Shown here in pieces: positions 43,447 to 53,528 of a stretch of 64,000 nt of DNA (positions within the stretch are counted from its first letter, which is position 1; every line of letters starts with the position of its first letter). This DNA is from Diplodia intermedia (lineage: Eukaryota > Ascomycota > Dothideomycetes > Botryosphaeriales > Botryosphaeriaceae): NCBI GenBank assembly GCA_021495925.1, contig JAKEKT010000061.1, forward strand, positions 1-64,000. Direction: 5' to 3'. The notes beneath the pieces were generated by a model that saw nothing but the letters and a program-made list of their open reading frames with translations, was not told the origin of the DNA and made no database searches. The position numbers and the translations under genes were made by a program.

Positions 43447-44335
43447 TGAAGGATGTAGTATTTCGATGGAGTGCAGGGGGCCAAAGGCTTGCGTGAGGAA
43501 TTTCAGCGCTCGTTCCAGGTCCGTCACGCTTTCAAACGTGCTGCGAGACATTCTCGCCCGCTGTCTGCTCACATGACCGAATCGACAGCCCTAATCCAGT
43601 CCCCATCGCAGGAATCATCTCGGCCATCCAAGATTCTAAGGCTATGTTCATGGTCGCAACAGAACCCCACTGCGAAATGCGAGAAATCCGCCTCTCCCTG
43701 AATGTCAGCTAGTCAGGGACCCAATCTTTCCAGGGTGGGGGAGATACCGACAATTGCTCGAACAGCGCAAGGCTGAACTTTTGTGCTTCTACCATGTCGT
43801 CATTTTGGATGAACCGTGCAGCCTCTGCCTCAAAAAGGTTTAGCCTACATTTCAGGGGCTGTACCTGCGCTTTTTTCAGCTTCAGTTGCGAAGATGCCGG
43901 GGTCTCTTCTGCTTAACGATGCGATCAGCATCCCGGTCGGGAACATGTGCCAAGACACAGCTACTGTTGGAGTGTCGGTCCGTCGGCTCTTTTATTGGAA
44001 CACCGAGGTGTGACAGTGCTCTCGCTTAATAGGTATAAGGATTTCAACCCTACGATCTACCCAAATCATCAGTTTCCGGAGTCTTTGATGTACAAAATGG
44101 GACGTCTTGGCGTTGGCCCCGCAGACACGGACCACACGACTCCCAAAGCACTCTCCACTGTTACGTCCACAGCCTTGCTGTTCAAACAATGGCTAGGCAG
44201 AAACGTTGGTCAAGCGCATAAGGGGTATTCGGCAACGACTCTCATATATACCTAAGGGCGCCGGCCGAATCTTACGCATTAACCGTTTACACTTGTCTGA
44301 TAGACTGTTGCCTTCGAGAAAAGAGATTTTGTATC
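43447..44335. other. Gene-less stretch
   Basis: About 890 bases between the membrane protein and the lectin-like gene. No repeat or coding signal seen. Confidence 0.4.
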
Positions 44336-45876
44336 ATGTCAGAACGCCCCGACACTCAGTTCAGTACTCTGGAGGTCGACCAGAGTGTGAACCTCCCCCA
44401 GCACAGACCCGACGAGAACGACATGCCCGAACCTGTTCCTTGGAGTACCGAAAAGGATGACGCCTTCGCTAAAGTCCCTCCTACGACCATTTGCAGCTTG
44501 CGCAAACGAACATTTTGGATATCTGTCGGGGTTGTTGCTGCCTGCATTATCATCGGAATCGCGTTCGGGGTCGGTGTTGGCGTTGGAAAAAAGGTTAAAG
44601 AATCGACCGCACCGGTTCATAATGCAGTTGTCAACACGACAGATAGCCCCCCGAGGGGTGTTTTGCGGGAAACAAAGCTTGCTGCAGCAAACTACACAGA
44701 TGCAGGCGGGGCGGAACATTCTCAGGTCTTCTATCAAAACGCAACCACATGGGACATATGGATGGGAGACTTCAACAGCGCCACCAATAACTGGACATTC
44801 TCGGCCATCCGTGCACAGAACAACGATACACCAATCGAACCCAGGAATGGTACACCGATAGCCGCGTATAACTATTTGTTTGGTGACTCCTACCCGGTGA
44901 GATCCAAGCCTCCCCCATTCTCAGAGTGACAAGCTAACAGGTCTGCAGTATCCCGACTTCCACATCCGCTTCGTCGACAAGAACAACACCATGCGCGCAC
45001 TTTGGGCAAGCAACATGTCCAGCGATTGGTCAATGGAGCAGAAGCTTGACGACCAGGACCTCCCTGTCGGAACCGACTCTGGCCTGGCCACCTACGGCCC
45101 TGAATGCCCTTCCGAAAACGCGTGCGACGAAAACAACTTTGTCATTTACGGCATCGCAGGGGGAAAGCAGTACATCTGCTACCCCTTCGTCGAAGATGGT
45201 AAGCCGGAGCAGCTCAAGGGATGGAACTACAACGGCGCCGACTCAGGGTCACCACTTGCCGTCGCGCCTGTGCCGATAGTGAACAGCCGCAACGACACCG
45301 GCACGAGGGTGGCATTGTATATGAGAAGTGCTGGCAACTTGGTGGAGATGTACGGCTACCTTGGTCAGTGGGGCATGTCTACGTTCGATTGTAAGTGCCA
45401 GCCCTCCGTCTTCGTTGCAGCCACACGCTCCATGATCACACTTTTGATTTGCAATACTACTACACCCACCTCGATCATCGGGTTTCCCGATCCTCTACAA
45501 ACACAGCTGATTGCGAGCAGTACCAACATCAATCGACGATGGCGGCCAACTGGCAGCCATGAATCTTCACACCACCGCTCAAGGTTCGAACACCACAGAT
45601 GTGCTCAACAGCTGGGTGTTCATTACGCAGTCTACTGGTGGAGTAAAGCTTGTGTACGGTGGTGGTTTTGTGCCGGGCGATGCCTGGAACTCGCTCAATT
45701 CCATCAAAAGCATGGAGGATGTGGTTCCGCTTTCACCCGTTGCTGCAACACAGGCTGGGAAGGTGTATGCTCTCGAGGAAAAGGATGATGGGACACGGCG
45801 AATAGTCGAATGGCGCCGTGAAAGTGGTGACGATATCACTTTTGAGAGGGTGCAGGAGGTAGAGACTCCTGAGTAA
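44336..45876 (+). CDS. Membrane-anchored fucose-specific-lectin-like beta-propeller protein
   Basis: Three exons, 44336-44896, 44949-45390 and about 45521-45876, give 452 aa. The third exon could instead start at 45518; both choices keep the frame. Residues 1-57 are cytosolic, followed by one helix at about 60-84 (FWISVGVVAACIIIGIAFGV) with no signal peptide, so a type II orientation is expected. The lumenal or extracellular part has repeated aromatic blades resembling fungal fucose lectins: TTWDIWMGDFNSATNNWTFS, RFVDKNNTMRALWASNMSSD, GTRVALYMRSAGNLVEMYGY, VFITQSTGGVKLVYGGG. Numerous N-glycosylation sequons are present. Such proteins may bind fucosylated glycans at the cell surface. Sugar specificity is unproven. 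Confidence 0.75.
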
Positions 45877-46066
45877 TATCACTTTATACTGAACCTTCAG
45901 TACAGTCAACCTCCCTTTATCTTTCAGTCATGTTGATCATGTTATGACCTCGGTACAAGAGAAAAAGGTCCAGCTCCACGTTAGTATTTAAACATTCTAT
46001 GCAGTCATATCGCGTTATTCTAGTATATACAAGTATCACCATTATCCCAGCCCAAAGAAAAGCCCA

Positions 46067-49000
46067 TCAAATGCGCCATTCCGTCCTGAACACCCCGTCC
46101 AGCAACTCGTTCAGATTCCACCCCTGCCCGTCCCCATCCTCCATCCCACTCATCCTCAACTGACTCCACCTCGCCCGATTCGACCTCACACTCCCCCTCA
46201 CCCTCGCCCTCGGCAACGGCCTGACCAGCTCATGCACGCCACCAGCAGCCCCCAGCGCCTCATCCGCCGCCCTCTCAAAATCGCTCTTCTCAATCCCACT
46301 CTTATCACACATACCCCTGAAAATGCCGCCCTTCATCCACAACTCCACCGGCCTGCCCACCTCGGCAATACTCCCGCGATCCATCACAACCACCCGATCA
46401 CTGCCCACCACCGTCCTGAGCCGATGCGCAATCGTCACGACCGTCTTCCCCCTAAACGCCTCCCTCATCGCCCGCTGAATGCGGGCATCCGTCTCCAAAT
46501 CCACCGAGCTCGTGGCCTCATCGCACACGACAATCCTGCTATCCCTCACCAACGCCCTCGCCAGCGCCAGCATCTGCCTCTGGCCGGCCGAAAAGTTAGC
46601 GCCCTCCTCCTCAACAGCGTCATCCAGCCTCACACCGCCCGCATCCGACGACAGGCCGGCGGCGCGCAGCGCGCCCCAAAGCGCGAGGTCGGGGTGCTCT
46701 GTGAAGGGGTCGAGGTTGGAGCGCACGGTGCCGGCGAACAGGGTGGGGTCCTGGGGGATGATGGCGAGGCGGGCGCGCAGCGTCTTGAGCGGGACGCGCG
46801 CGATGTCCAGGCCGTCGATGGTGATCTGGCCGGTGGCCAGCGGGGAGACGAGGCGGAACAGCGCGCTCGTGATGGACGACTTGCCCGCGCCGGTGCGGCC
46901 GACGACGGCCAGCTTCTCGCCGCCCGCGATGGCCAGCGTCAGGTTGCGCAGCACCAGCGGCAGGTCCGCCCGGTACCGCATCGACACGTTGCTGAGCGAG
47001 ACGGCGCCGGCGTGCGGCCACGACGGCGGCGGGACCGTGGGCGTGCAGCAGGGCGAGGTGCAGACGGGACCGCCGCCGGTGCGCGGGTCGTCGTCCGGCT
47101 CCTCGGTCTCGAGCGCGGCGAAGGCGTGCAGGCGCTCCGTCGAGTTCATCGCGTTCTCGACCTCGGCGAGCTGGCGCACGAGCAGCTGCATCATCTGCAC
47201 GATGGACAGCACGTAGGACAGCACGACGCCGGACGTGGCGGGGACCACGGCGTCGCGCATCAGCACGACCAGCAGCCCGACGGTGACGACGACGGCGGAC
47301 GCGACGACGTCGACGCGCGTCGCCAGCCACCGCTGGTTGCCGAAGGTGAGGTAGTAGGCCGCGTTCATGTCGTCGACGGCGGCGCGCACGCGCGCCGAGA
47401 AGCGCGGCTGCGCGGCGTACGCCCGGATCGACGCGATGCCGCTGACGCTCTCGCCGAAGCGCGCGAAGAGCACCCCCCGCAGCACCGCCTCGTGCCGCTT
47501 GATGTGCCGCGCCGACGCCCGGTAGTACGCCGTCGCCAGCAGGAACAGGCAGGCGAGCGGCCCCAGCGCGACGGCGAACCACGGGAAGTAGAAGATGAGC
47601 AAAGCGAAGACGCTGGCGATGATGGCCAGCGTGTACAGGAACATGCGCAGCGCGTCCGGCAGCTGGTTGTCCATGACGTCGACGTCTTTGGAGAAGCGGT
47701 TCACGAGCCGCCCCAGCGGCTGCGCGTCGTGGAAGGACTGCGGCGCGTTGATGGCTTTGGTCGTGGCCCGGTCGAGCATCGTGCGCGAGGCCCGCGCGCC
47801 GAGGAGCGAGACGGCGGCCGAGAAGGCGAAGATGAGGGTTGCTTGGATGAGGCCGAGGACGACGTAGATGGCGATGTATTGGCCGCGGGAGATGTCGAAG
47901 CGGTTGGACGTCCACCACGAGAGCCATAGGCTGGTCAGCGTGTTGGCGCCCTGGGCCAGGACCAGGAGGATGAGGGGGATGAGGCCGAAGACGAGGTAGC
48001 CCGACGAGCGGATGTAGGCTTTGTAGACGCTCCATGGCACGCTGCCCTCGGCACGCTCTTCCTCGGAGGTGAGTGTGCCCTGCTCTTTCTTGTCTCCGGC
48101 ATCGCCGTGCGCGGGCTGCTGCTCTTGCGTCGCTTTGACGGTGGGCTGTCGCTGCATCTTGCCCTTGTCGCCGCCTTTCTCGGACATGGTGGAAACGAGA
48201 AGGGCTCGGAAGTCGGCATCGTGCTTGATGAGGTTGTCATACGTGTCGATGGTCTTGATGCGGCCTTCGTCGAGCCAAAGAATCCTGTCGCAGCGGTCGA
48301 GGACGTGTAGCTGGTGGGTGGCCAGGATGCGACAACGGCCCTTCAGCAAGCCGCAGATGGCCTGTTCAAACATGTGGCGGCCAACGTGGGCGTCGACGGC
48401 GGAGAGAGGGTCATCCATGATGATGATGTCGCTGTCTGAGTAGATGGCGCGGGCGAGACTCATACGCTGGCGCTGGCCGCCACTGACGTTCACACCGCGT
48501 TCTCCAATCTCCGTGTCCTCACCCGCCGGCATGCGTGCGATGTCGGCCTTGAGGCAGCAGCCGCTGATGACGCGCTCATACCACTCGGGCCGCATCTCGG
48601 TGCCGAAAATGATATTGTCCCGCAGCGTGGTGTTTTGGATCCACGCGTCCTGCGGGCAGAACGCACGCGAGCCACCCATGGTGAAGGATCCACGTGTCTT
48701 GCGCATCTCGCCCGCCAGCGCTGACAAGAGAGAAGTCTTGCCCGACCCGACGGATCCAATAACCGCCAGTAACTCGCCGCGGCCGACGGAGAAGTTGACG
48801 CCCTGCATGCCAAAGGGTGGTTGGATGACAGAGTCGGCCGTGTGGGGGCGCTTCTCGACTTCCTTGCCCTTCTTCTGCTTGGACAACTGCTGCTCTTCCT
48901 CCTCACCCTCTCGGCCCGGTGCCTTCTCCCAGACAAAGTCCGCGTCATGCACGTCGACACCATACGGGGCATTCTCGTCCCAAATGATGCCATCCTGGTG

Positions 49001-50641
49001 GTCCTCGGCCAGGAGAAAGTCCTGGATACGCTTCATCGCCTGGAAGGCGTCCGCGACCTGACTGATGACGACCGGCAGCAGCGTGAAAGGGACTCTCAGC
49101 GCATTGAACAATGCCAAACTCGAGAACACGGGCGCGGCACTCAGCGCATGGCCCGTAACGCTGTAGACGATGAACGACAGCATGGCGGCGAAGATGGGCA
49201 AGCTGACGCTGATGGCGTTGATGGCGTTCCTCGTCGTCAGCAGCTTCGCCACCATGGCCGTCTCCGTCTTGCGCAGGCCGCGCAGCCGCTCCAGGAACGC
49301 CGCCTCCCACGCGTGGTACTTGACGAAGCGGATGGACCGCAGCACCTCCTGCGTCCACGACACGCGTTGGTCGGTGACGGTGTTGATCTGCTTGCGTCGC
49401 GACATGAGCGACTTGATCGCCAGAGTCAACGCGGGAATGCCGAAGAAGACGAGGCTGAAACCTGCGACGGCGGAGTAGGTCAGGTTGACCAGGAGGATGG
49501 CGAGGGCCAGCAGGATCGCGATGGGGGCGGTCCAAGCCAGGTGAAACATGCCGGCGGCGGCGTCGATGCGTGCAGTGTCGGTCGACATGAGGTTCGTGAT
49601 GCGCCCGTTGGAGTAACCGCCTTTCGGGACGGGGGCGGGGGTGTGCGGGTGCGAGGGCAGCTTGATGCCGCCGGTCGTCGGGTCTTTTTGGCCGCCGAAA
49701 AAGTCGGTGGCAAGTCGCTGTTTCTCTTCCTCGGTGGCTGTCGTCTCGTCGTTTGGAGTGTGCTCGGGGGTGGTGCCGGCACGGGCGCGGGAGGAAATGG
49801 TCAGTGTCTTGTCGAAGATGGCGGCGACGAGCACACCGCGACACTGCGCTCCCACCATGAAGCCGCGGTACATGAAGTGGTTTGTGCCCGTGCTTTGCAT
49901 CATTTGCATCACCAGGATCACCAGCACCAGTCCGAGGCCTCTGCTCAATGGCGGGCCGTCGATCTGGTTGTCGTCATCCTCGGCAGCGTAGTAGGCGTCT
50001 TCAACGTAATCGAGCAGGTACCGCAGCACGAACGGCACCATGACCTGGCACAGCGACGCGACGACGACGCAGACGCCGCCGATCCAGAACTCGCGCTTGA
50101 AAGTATCGTGCAGGGCGGCGGCGAGCGGCGACTTGTGGCGGCCGCGCACGCGGTTGGTGAAGGCGGCGTGGAACTTGGCCGAGAGCGAGTCGAGGCCGCG
50201 GTCGGGGTTGACCAGCCAGATGTCGTTGCTTTCGAGCGGCCGTCGGTAGCCTGCCGCCATGATGGGGGTCATCCAGGAGAAAGTGAGGCGGCTGAAGAAG
50301 CCGGCTTTGTGCTCGGGGCAAACTGTGCGTTCGGTGGGCACTGGGGGCATGGCGCCCCAGTTGAGAGGGTTGAGTTTGCGGTGCCATGGCTCGCGCGGCG
50401 GATGGGCGTATTCGTTGGTGGGTTTTCCGTAGTCGCTGGTGGTGTTCGCGATGGAATGGCGCGAGGCGTTGACGAGGGTTGCGCTGGTGGCTGCCGCTCG
50501 CGAGTCGGCGGCAGAGTATGGAGAATGGCCGCGTCTGCCCTTCATGGTGCTTGGCGTTCGAAGTTCTGGCGTGGCCGTCGCTGGTATTAACCTGTCGTGA
50601 CCATTTCGCCGACTCGCCGACGTACGGACGGACAAGGACAT
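46067..50641 (-). CDS. ABC-C (MRP/Yor1-type) full transporter
   Basis: One long frame gives 1524 aa from ATG 50641 (MSLSVRTSASRRNGHD); a later ATG at 50545 (MKGRRGHSPYS, 1492 aa) is also possible. The order is TMD1-NBD1-TMD2-NBD2 without the extra N-terminal TMD0, as in Yor1-like short MRPs. NBD1 has Walker A GSVGSGKTS, signature VSGGQRQRMSLARA and Walker B IIIMDDPLSAVDA, with the Asp that ABC-C NBD1 normally carries in place of the catalytic Glu. NBD2 has GRTGAGKSS, signature FSAGQRQMLALARA and VVCDEATSSVDLETD. The linker WLVNPDRGLDSL and HAWEAAFLERL segments are also family-typical. It likely exports organic anions or xenobiotics at the plasma membrane or vacuole. Divergent from a citrate-synthase-like gene. 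Confidence 0.93.
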   Translation of the reverse strand: MSLSVRTSASRRNGHDRLIPATATPELRTPSTMKGRRGHSPYSAADSRAAATSATLVNASRHSIANTTSDYGKPTNEYAHPPREPWHRKLNPLNWGAMPPVPTERTVCPEHKAGFFSRLTFSWMTPIMAAGYRRPLESNDIWLVNPDRGLDSLSAKFHAAFTNRVRGRHKSPLAAALHDTFKREFWIGGVCVVVASLCQVMVPFVLRYLLDYVEDAYYAAEDDDNQIDGPPLSRGLGLVLVILVMQMMQSTGTNHFMYRGFMVGAQCRGVLVAAIFDKTLTISSRARAGTTPEHTPNDETTATEEEKQRLATDFFGGQKDPTTGGIKLPSHPHTPAPVPKGGYSNGRITNLMSTDTARIDAAAGMFHLAWTAPIAILLALAILLVNLTYSAVAGFSLVFFGIPALTLAIKSLMSRRKQINTVTDQRVSWTQEVLRSIRFVKYHAWEAAFLERLRGLRKTETAMVAKLLTTRNAINAISVSLPIFAAMLSFIVYSVTGHALSAAPVFSSLALFNALRVPFTLLPVVISQVADAFQAMKRIQDFLLAEDHQDGIIWDENAPYGVDVHDADFVWEKAPGREGEEEEQQLSKQKKGKEVEKRPHTADSVIQPPFGMQGVNFSVGRGELLAVIGSVGSGKTSLLSALAGEMRKTRGSFTMGGSRAFCPQDAWIQNTTLRDNIIFGTEMRPEWYERVISGCCLKADIARMPAGEDTEIGERGVNVSGGQRQRMSLARAIYSDSDIIIMDDPLSAVDAHVGRHMFEQAICGLLKGRCRILATHQLHVLDRCDRILWLDEGRIKTIDTYDNLIKHDADFRALLVSTMSEKGGDKGKMQRQPTVKATQEQQPAHGDAGDKKEQGTLTSEEERAEGSVPWSVYKAYIRSSGYLVFGLIPLILLVLAQGANTLTSLWLSWWTSNRFDISRGQYIAIYVVLGLIQATLIFAFSAAVSLLGARASRTMLDRATTKAINAPQSFHDAQPLGRLVNRFSKDVDVMDNQLPDALRMFLYTLAIIASVFALLIFYFPWFAVALGPLACLFLLATAYYRASARHIKRHEAVLRGVLFARFGESVSGIASIRAYAAQPRFSARVRAAVDDMNAAYYLTFGNQRWLATRVDVVASAVVVTVGLLVVLMRDAVVPATSGVVLSYVLSIVQMMQLLVRQLAEVENAMNSTERLHAFAALETEEPDDDPRTGGGPVCTSPCCTPTVPPPSWPHAGAVSLSNVSMRYRADLPLVLRNLTLAIAGGEKLAVVGRTGAGKSSITSALFRLVSPLATGQITIDGLDIARVPLKTLRARLAIIPQDPTLFAGTVRSNLDPFTEHPDLALWGALRAAGLSSDAGGVRLDDAVEEEGANFSAGQRQMLALARALVRDSRIVVCDEATSSVDLETDARIQRAMREAFRGKTVVTIAHRLRTVVGSDRVVVMDRGSIAEVGRPVELWMKGGIFRGMCDKSGIEKSDFERAADEALGAAGGVHELVRPLPRARVRGSVRSNRARWSQLRMSGMEDGDGQGWNLNELLDGVFRTEWRI

Positions 50642-51362
50642 GGTTGTGCCAAGAGCGGAGTTGTGGTGTTGCGTTCCGCCGCGCTCAGCCCCCGGCCCGC
50701 CCCAAGCCACCAGATCCCGTCGCAGTCGGTCGCGAAACACTCGACCATGAACGCCTGCACCGCGACACATGATACGCTTTTTCTCTGCAGGTAGTTGAAG
50801 CTGCCTCAAGCCGTCCTCCAGACGTAAAATCGGCCATGGAAATTGCCCGCATGCATTCAGACAGGAGGTCCGACCGCCGCCGTCAGTTGGGTGCAAAGTC
50901 TCCGAGAGGCGGATCGGGGAAGGATCGCCGTTGCGCCCCGACTAAGCCACAAACCCAACCCACACTTCCAAACTGACATAAGCAGAGCCTCAATGGACAG
51001 CGCAACCTCCGCCGTCGGACTGTCTGTGCCGTTGTCCGTATCTCTCCATCGGTGCGCAACTTCCCGTCGGATGGCCGCAGACAGGATGCATGCGCAGAGC
51101 CTCGATGCATCTTCGACCCTTCCAAAAAAAGATTCACCTCTTCACCATGGTGGTGCAGAGACAGCTACCACAAACAATAAAAAGGGCACGGGCGACGACC
51201 ATCATGGCCATCATCAGCTTCAGCATCATCTTCTTCAGCATCATCCAGCATCTTGCTTCACTCCTCTTCATCTCTTCACTTCCCAGCTTCACCTTTCTTC
51301 TCCACCTTCCAGGCTCCCTTATCTTCTCCGCCCTCTTCATCACTTCACTCCAATCAGTCACC
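50642..51362. promoter_or_regulatory. Divergent promoter region between ABC transporter and citrate-synthase-like gene
   Basis: About 720 bp between start codons. The right half, about 51200-51362, is a C/T-rich leader typical of strongly expressed fungal genes. An ATG at 51090 opens a frame that runs without a stop into the citrate-synthase frame, so a long N-terminal extension cannot be excluded. Confidence 0.45.
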
Positions 51363-52897
51363 ATGTTTGTCCTCACTCCCGAGCGTGTTACCGCCTGGCA
51401 GCGGGCCCTGGGCATGTACGCGTCGTCGACTCTGATGGGCCGTTGGGCACTCAAGGCTGCCGGTGCAGCCGAGATGGGCGCTTCATCCGGCTCGTTGACC
51501 GTTCTCGACAACCGCACCAACCGCAGCTACAACATCGACATCAAGCACAACGCCATCAAGGCCACCGACTTCCGCCAGATCACCGCCGCCGGCATCGCCG
51601 CGGATCCGGTCGACCAGGTCGAGTCTGGCCTGCGCATCATCGACAAGGGCTTCCTGAACACCGCCTGCATGGAGTCCAACATCACTTACATGTGAGTACC
51701 CTTTGCGGTAGTCTGGAAGCGATCAGCTGCTGACAATTCCCAGTGACGGCAAGAAAGGATGCATCCAGTACCGTGACACCTCAATCGACGATCTGTTCCA
51801 CAACAACGACTACGAAGAGGTCATCCACCTGCTGATCTGGGGCCACCTGCCCTCTTCTATTGAGAAGCGTCAGATGCGTCGCTCGTTGGCCGCGGCCATG
51901 GTGCCGCCCCAGAGCGTGGTAGACGTCATCCATGCGTTCTCGTAAGTTGCAGTCCAGCAACTTCCCTTTCGGAACCACTTGCTGACCGGCCAACAGCCCC
52001 GACTCCCTCACCATGTCCATGGTTATCGCCGGTCTCTCGGCTTTCGCGGCGCTCGACAAGGGCACGCAGGAGGTGCACGAGTCCGGCCGTCCCGCCTACC
52101 TGGGCAAGACCGAGGCCGTCGATGCCGCCATCATCCGCACCCTGGGCGCTCTCGCCACCACCATTGCGTTGGTCTACTGCCACAAGCGAGGCAAGGCATT
52201 CACTCCCGCCGATCCCAACGGCTCCTACATCGGCAACATGCTCCTGATGATGGGCTTCCACGAGGCGGGCCAGAAGAAGGCCAACCAGAAGATCGAGAAG
52301 TGCTTCGAGAAGCTGTGGATCCTGTACGCGGACCACGAGATGACCAACTCAACCGCATCCTTCCTGCACGCCGCCTCGACGCTCACGGACCCGATTTCGT
52401 GCAGCATCTCGGGCATAGTGTCGGCCTACGGCCCGCTGCACGGCGGCGCCATCGACCTGGCCTACAAGGGCTTCGAGGAAGTCGGCACGCCGGAGAACGT
52501 GCCGACGCTGATCAACGACGTCAAGGCCAAGAAGCAGCGCCTGTTCGGCTACGGCCACCGCATCTACAAGACGACCGACCCCCGCGCCAAGTACATCCGC
52601 GCCATGATGGACGAGCACAGCGAGCTGATGGAGCAGAACCCGCTGCTGCGCATCGCGCTCGAGGTCGACCGCGTCGCCAACAGCGACGAGTACTTCACCA
52701 GCCGCAACCTCAAGGCGAACGCCGACCTGTACGGCTGCTTCCTGTACACGGCCATGGGCTTCGAGACGGACATCATCATCGCCATGGCGAGCTTGTCGCG
52801 CACGGCGGGCGTCATGGCGCATTGGCGCGAGGCCATGCACCAGTCGCCCATGCTTTGGCGGCCGCTGCAGGTCTTCACGGGCTCGGCGGCGCAGTAG
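51363..52897 (+). CDS. Citrate-synthase-family enzyme
   Basis: Three exons, 51363-51691, 51744-51941 and 51997-52897, give 475 aa. The enzyme class condenses an acyl-CoA with a 2-oxoacid such as oxaloacetate. Catalytic residues fit the family: His324 in SAYGPLHGGA, His363 in FGYGHRIYKTTDPRA, and Asp419 in ANADLYGCFLYTAMGF. The N-terminal part has ITYIDGKKGCIQYRDTSIDD and YEEVIHLLIWGHLPS. From the chosen start no mitochondrial presequence or C-terminal SKL-type signal is evident (ending GSAAQ), unlike housekeeping mitochondrial citrate synthase. An accessory or secondary-metabolic form (citrate, methylcitrate or alkylcitrate type) is therefore possible. It sits between an ABC exporter and a Zn2Cys6 regulator. 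Confidence 0.87.
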
Positions 52898-53528
52898 TGG
52901 GGACCGGCAAAAGATGACAGGCAGCAGCCGAAAGACCAGCGGTGGTGATTCGGTGGCTGCGGACGGTGTTCTGGATTCAGGGCTGGCGGGAGCGTGCGGC
53001 GCATGGGTGGTGTTTATTTCTGGGACTGGGTTTTTATTAGAGTGGGGCGTGTAACGGTTTGCTAGACAGTTATAGGGCTATGGCATGCAGATTGTCTCAT
53101 CGAACGACTAGATTGCACTCAAGTGACCCGGCAAAATGGGTGCGATTCAGGGCCGCTCTTGGCGCCAAGCAGCGGATCCTTCCAAGCTCCAACCGCAGCG
53201 GCGGCCGGACCCATTGGGCGCTTGCCTGAGCCATCTGGTGGCGCCTGCCCTCCGAGCGGCCCACCCGCGCAGGCAACCAATCCTCCCTCGTCGCTCCCGC
53301 CCGCGCCCGTTCACCCACACCCGCCCACACTCAGCCCCCATCGACGCACTTCTTGGCAGCCTGCGCGACACCAGGCATGTTGTTCTATTTTGTACCACCC
53401 CAGCACGACCGGCGGCGCGGCCTTCGTCGCCTGAGCGCCGCCTGAGTACTTGAGGAACCCGCGACCCCGGTTGCAAGACGATCAATCCCGACCCTCATCT
53501 CCACTGTGTTCTGCGTTGCACTGCACCC
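52898..53528. other. Gene-less stretch upstream of the Zn2Cys6 regulator
   Basis: About 630 bases with the 3' flank of the citrate-synthase gene and the promoter of the regulator. Proline-coding-like C-rich sequence near 53200-53350 has no supported frame. Confidence 0.4.

Noticed and set aside
46232..50590. Long open frames on the + strand opposite the ABC transporter
   Set aside because: They are Arg/His/Asp-rich shadows caused by the high GC third-position bias of the real gene on the other strand.
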